This document shows positions 12,570-14,334 of a stretch of DNA of 14,334 nt, one piece after another (within the stretch, counting starts at the first letter, position 1; each line of letters starts with the position of its first letter). Below the pieces are notes generated by a model that had not been told where the DNA came from, ran no database searches, and was given only the letters and a program-made list of their open reading frames with translations. Source of the DNA: Solirubrobacterales bacterium (GTDB lineage Bacteria > Actinomycetota > Thermoleophilia > Solirubrobacterales > Solirubrobacteraceae). The DNA lies in contig JACRMD010000166.1 in the NCBI GenBank assembly GCA_016215085.1, forward strand, positions 1 through 14,334, in the 5' to 3' direction. A program made the position numbers and the translations under genes.

Positions 12570-14334
12570 ATGGAGCACCGCCTGCCGGAGCGCGACCGTC
12601 CGTGGATGATGCGGACGTACGCGGGCCATTCGACCGCCGAGAAGTCCAACGAGCTCTACCGCCGCAACCTGGCCAAGGGCCAGACCGGCCTGTCGGTCGC
12701 CTTCGACCTGCCGACGCAGACCGGCTACGACCCCGACCACGAGCTCGCCCGCGGCGAGGTCGGCAAGGTCGGCGTCCCCGTCGCGCACAAGGGCGACATG
12801 CACACGCTCTTCGACGGCAGCCCGCTGGGCGAGATGAACACGTCGATGACGATCAACGCCACGGCGGCGTGGCTGCTGGCGCTCTACATCGGCACCGCGG
12901 AGGAGAACGGCGTCGCCGCCTCCGAGCTCCAGGGCACCACGCAGAACGACATCATCAAGGAGTTCCTCGCGCGCGGGACCTACGCGTTCCCGCCCGGGCC
13001 CTCGATGCGGCTCATCGCCGACATGGTGGCCTACACGGTCACCGAGGTCCCCAAGTGGAACCCCATCAACATCTGCTCGTACCACCTGCAGGAGGCCGGC
13101 GCGACGCCGGTGCAGGAGATCGCGTACTCCATGAGCAACGCGATCGCCGTGCTCGACGCCGTGCGCGACCGCGTCGACCAGGACCTCATGGGCAAGGTCT
13201 TCGGCCGCATCTCCTTCTTCGTCAACGCCGGCGTGCGCTTCGTCGAGGAGCACGCCAAGCTGCGCGCGATGTCCGTGCTCTGGGAAGAGCTCGGCCGCGA
13301 GCGCTACGGCGTCGAGGACCCCAAGCACCTGCGCTTCCGCTACGGCGTGCAGGTCAACTCGCTCGGCCTCACCGAGCAGCAGCCCGAGAACAACGTCTAT
13401 CGCATCCTGATCGAGGCGCTCGCCGTCACGCTGTCGAAGACGGCGCGCGCCCGCGCCGTGCAGTTGCCGGCGTGGAACGAGGCGCTCGGCCTGCCGCGGC
13501 CGTGGGACCAGCAGTGGTCGCTGCGCATGCAGCAGATCCTCGCCTACGAGACCGACCTGCTCGACTATGCCGACATCTTCGACGGCTCGACCGAGATCGC
13601 CCGCAAAGTCGCCGAGCTGAAGGCCGAGGCCCGCGAGGAGCTCGCCCACATCGAGGCGATGGGCGGCGCGGTCGCGGCGGTCGAGAGCAGCTACATGAAG
13701 CAGAAGCTGGTCGAGGCCAACACCCGCCGGCTCGAGGCGATCGAACGCGGCGAGCAGGTGGTGGTCGGCGTCAACCGTTTCGTCGAGACCGAGCCGTCAC
13801 CGCTGACGACCGGCGAGGGCGCGATCCTCACGGTGCCGGAGGGCGTCGAGGCCGAGCAGATCGGCCGGCTGCAGGCCTGGCGCGCGGCGCGCGACGGCGA
13901 GGCGATCGCTGCGGCGCTGGCGGCGCTCAAGTCCGCCGCCCAGGAGGGCCGCAACGTCATGCCGGCCTCGATCGACGCCGCCAAGGCCGGCGTCACCACG
14001 GGCGAATGGGGCCAGGTGCTGCGCGAGGTGTTCGGCGAGTACCGGGCGCCGACCGGCGTCGGCCGTGCCGCCCGCCAGGACGGCGGCAGCCTCGCGCCGG
14101 TGCGCGCCGAAGTCGAGCGGGTGTCGAAGATGCTCGGCCGCCGCATCAAGTTTCTGGTCGGCAAGCCCGGCCTCGACGGCCATTCCAACGGCGCCGAGCA
14201 GATCGCCGTCCGCGCCCGCGACGCCGGCATGGAGGTCGTCTACGAGGGCATCCGCCTGACGCCGGCCGAGATCGTCAACGCCGCGCTGGAAGAAGGCGTG
14301 CACGTGGTCGGCCTGTCGATCCTGTCGGGCTCGC
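12570..14334 (+). CDS. ecm: Ethylmalonyl-CoA mutase, B12-dependent (cut by the right edge)
   Basis: 588 codons from ATG 12570, open at the right edge; the family is about 650-690 residues, so roughly 70-100 are missing. The catalytic barrel begins PWMMRTYAGHSTAEKSN and has SVAFDLPTQTGYDPDHEL (42-59), which separates ethylmalonyl-CoA mutases (MeaA/Ecm type) from methylmalonyl-CoA mutase, where the Thr-Gln is replaced by a His-Arg-type sequence. EMNTSMTINATAAWLLALY, SYHLQEAGATPVQE and VNSLGLTEQQPENNVYR follow. The B12-binding domain starts near 525, with the cobalt-ligand motif D536-x-H538-x-x-G541 in KPGLDGHSNG. It converts (2R)-ethylmalonyl-CoA to (2S)-methylsuccinyl-CoA, the step after Ccr and an epimerase. 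Overall it resembles alphaproteobacterial Ecm/MeaA as I remember them. The start has no Shine-Dalgarno. Confidence 0.92.
   Translation, partial: MEHRLPERDRPWMMRTYAGHSTAEKSNELYRRNLAKGQTGLSVAFDLPTQTGYDPDHELARGEVGKVGVPVAHKGDMHTLFDGSPLGEMNTSMTINATAAWLLALYIGTAEENGVAASELQGTTQNDIIKEFLARGTYAFPPGPSMRLIADMVAYTVTEVPKWNPINICSYHLQEAGATPVQEIAYSMSNAIAVLDAVRDRVDQDLMGKVFGRISFFVNAGVRFVEEHAKLRAMSVLWEELGRERYGVEDPKHLRFRYGVQVNSLGLTEQQPENNVYRILIEALAVTLSKTARARAVQLPAWNEALGLPRPWDQQWSLRMQQILAYETDLLDYADIFDGSTEIARKVAELKAEAREELAHIEAMGGAVAAVESSYMKQKLVEANTRRLEAIERGEQVVVGVNRFVETEPSPLTTGEGAILTVPEGVEAEQIGRLQAWRAARDGEAIAAALAALKSAAQEGRNVMPASIDAAKAGVTTGEWGQVLREVFGEYRAPTGVGRAARQDGGSLAPVRAEVERVSKMLGRRIKFLVGKPGLDGHSNGAEQIAVRARDAGMEVVYEGIRLTPAEIVNAALEEGVHVVGLSILSGS

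Noticed and set aside
11592..13649. A 685-codon open frame on the minus strand across the ecm and methyltransferase genes
   Set aside because: It is antisense to ecm, which has complete family motifs, and its translation is Arg/Ala/Val-biased low-complexity sequence typical of GC-rich shadow frames.
1..14334. tRNA, rRNA, CRISPR array, insertion sequence or prophage genes
   Set aside because: No cloverleaf, conserved rRNA sequence, regularly spaced direct repeats, transposase or phage protein was recognised; almost the whole window is accounted for by protein genes.

Overview
The window is very GC-rich, its genes are packed with gaps under about 100 bases or with overlaps, and third codon positions are almost always G or C. 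The protein families (a SigB/SigF-type stress sigma factor, a DEDDh exonuclease, a GQN-type CorA, small secreted proteins of a kind seen in soil actinobacteria) suggest an actinobacterium, most likely of the Thermoleophilia/Solirubrobacterales. This placement is inference from gene content; there is no rRNA in the window.

Layout from left to right. Positions 1-622 (minus) hold the N-terminal part of a DnaQ-like 3'-5' exonuclease. Positions 721-933 encode a 70-residue protein of unknown function. Positions 1024-2036 hold two small secreted-protein genes, both broken: the first by a one-base frameshift, the second by an in-frame amber codon. Positions 2115-4135 are a MarR regulator plus 14-TM drug exporter operon with a perfect 13-bp-arm palindrome over its start. 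Positions 4222-6240 are two CorA-type channels in convergent orientation whose stop codons abut, one with a GQN and one with the classical GMN signature. Positions 6312-7930 hold crotonyl-CoA carboxylase/reductase (ccr), translationally coupled to a 121-residue protein of unknown function. Positions 8019-9824 encode a chemoreceptor with tandem HAMP domains. Positions 12532-9821 (minus) are a co-directional run: methyltransferase, metallo-beta-lactamase-fold hydrolase, ClpS adaptor, stress sigma factor. Position 12570 to the right edge is ethylmalonyl-CoA mutase (ecm), cut within its B12-binding domain.

How the genes work together. Ccr and Ecm are the two signature enzymes of the ethylmalonyl-CoA pathway, used for acetyl-CoA assimilation and for supplying ethylmalonyl-CoA. 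They are encoded on the same strand about 5 kb apart, separated by the chemoreceptor and the sigma-factor cluster. The MarR/exporter pair looks like a self-contained inducible efflux module. The sigma factor lies downstream of a substrate-selecting protease adaptor (ClpS) and has no anti-sigma factor beside it.

Regulatory layout. Several starts have no Shine-Dalgarno but carry a TANNNT hexamer 6-12 bases upstream, the spacing expected of leaderless transcripts. Strong Shine-Dalgarno sites appear only at the exporter and the chemoreceptor. I found no tRNA, rRNA, CRISPR array, insertion sequence or phage gene.
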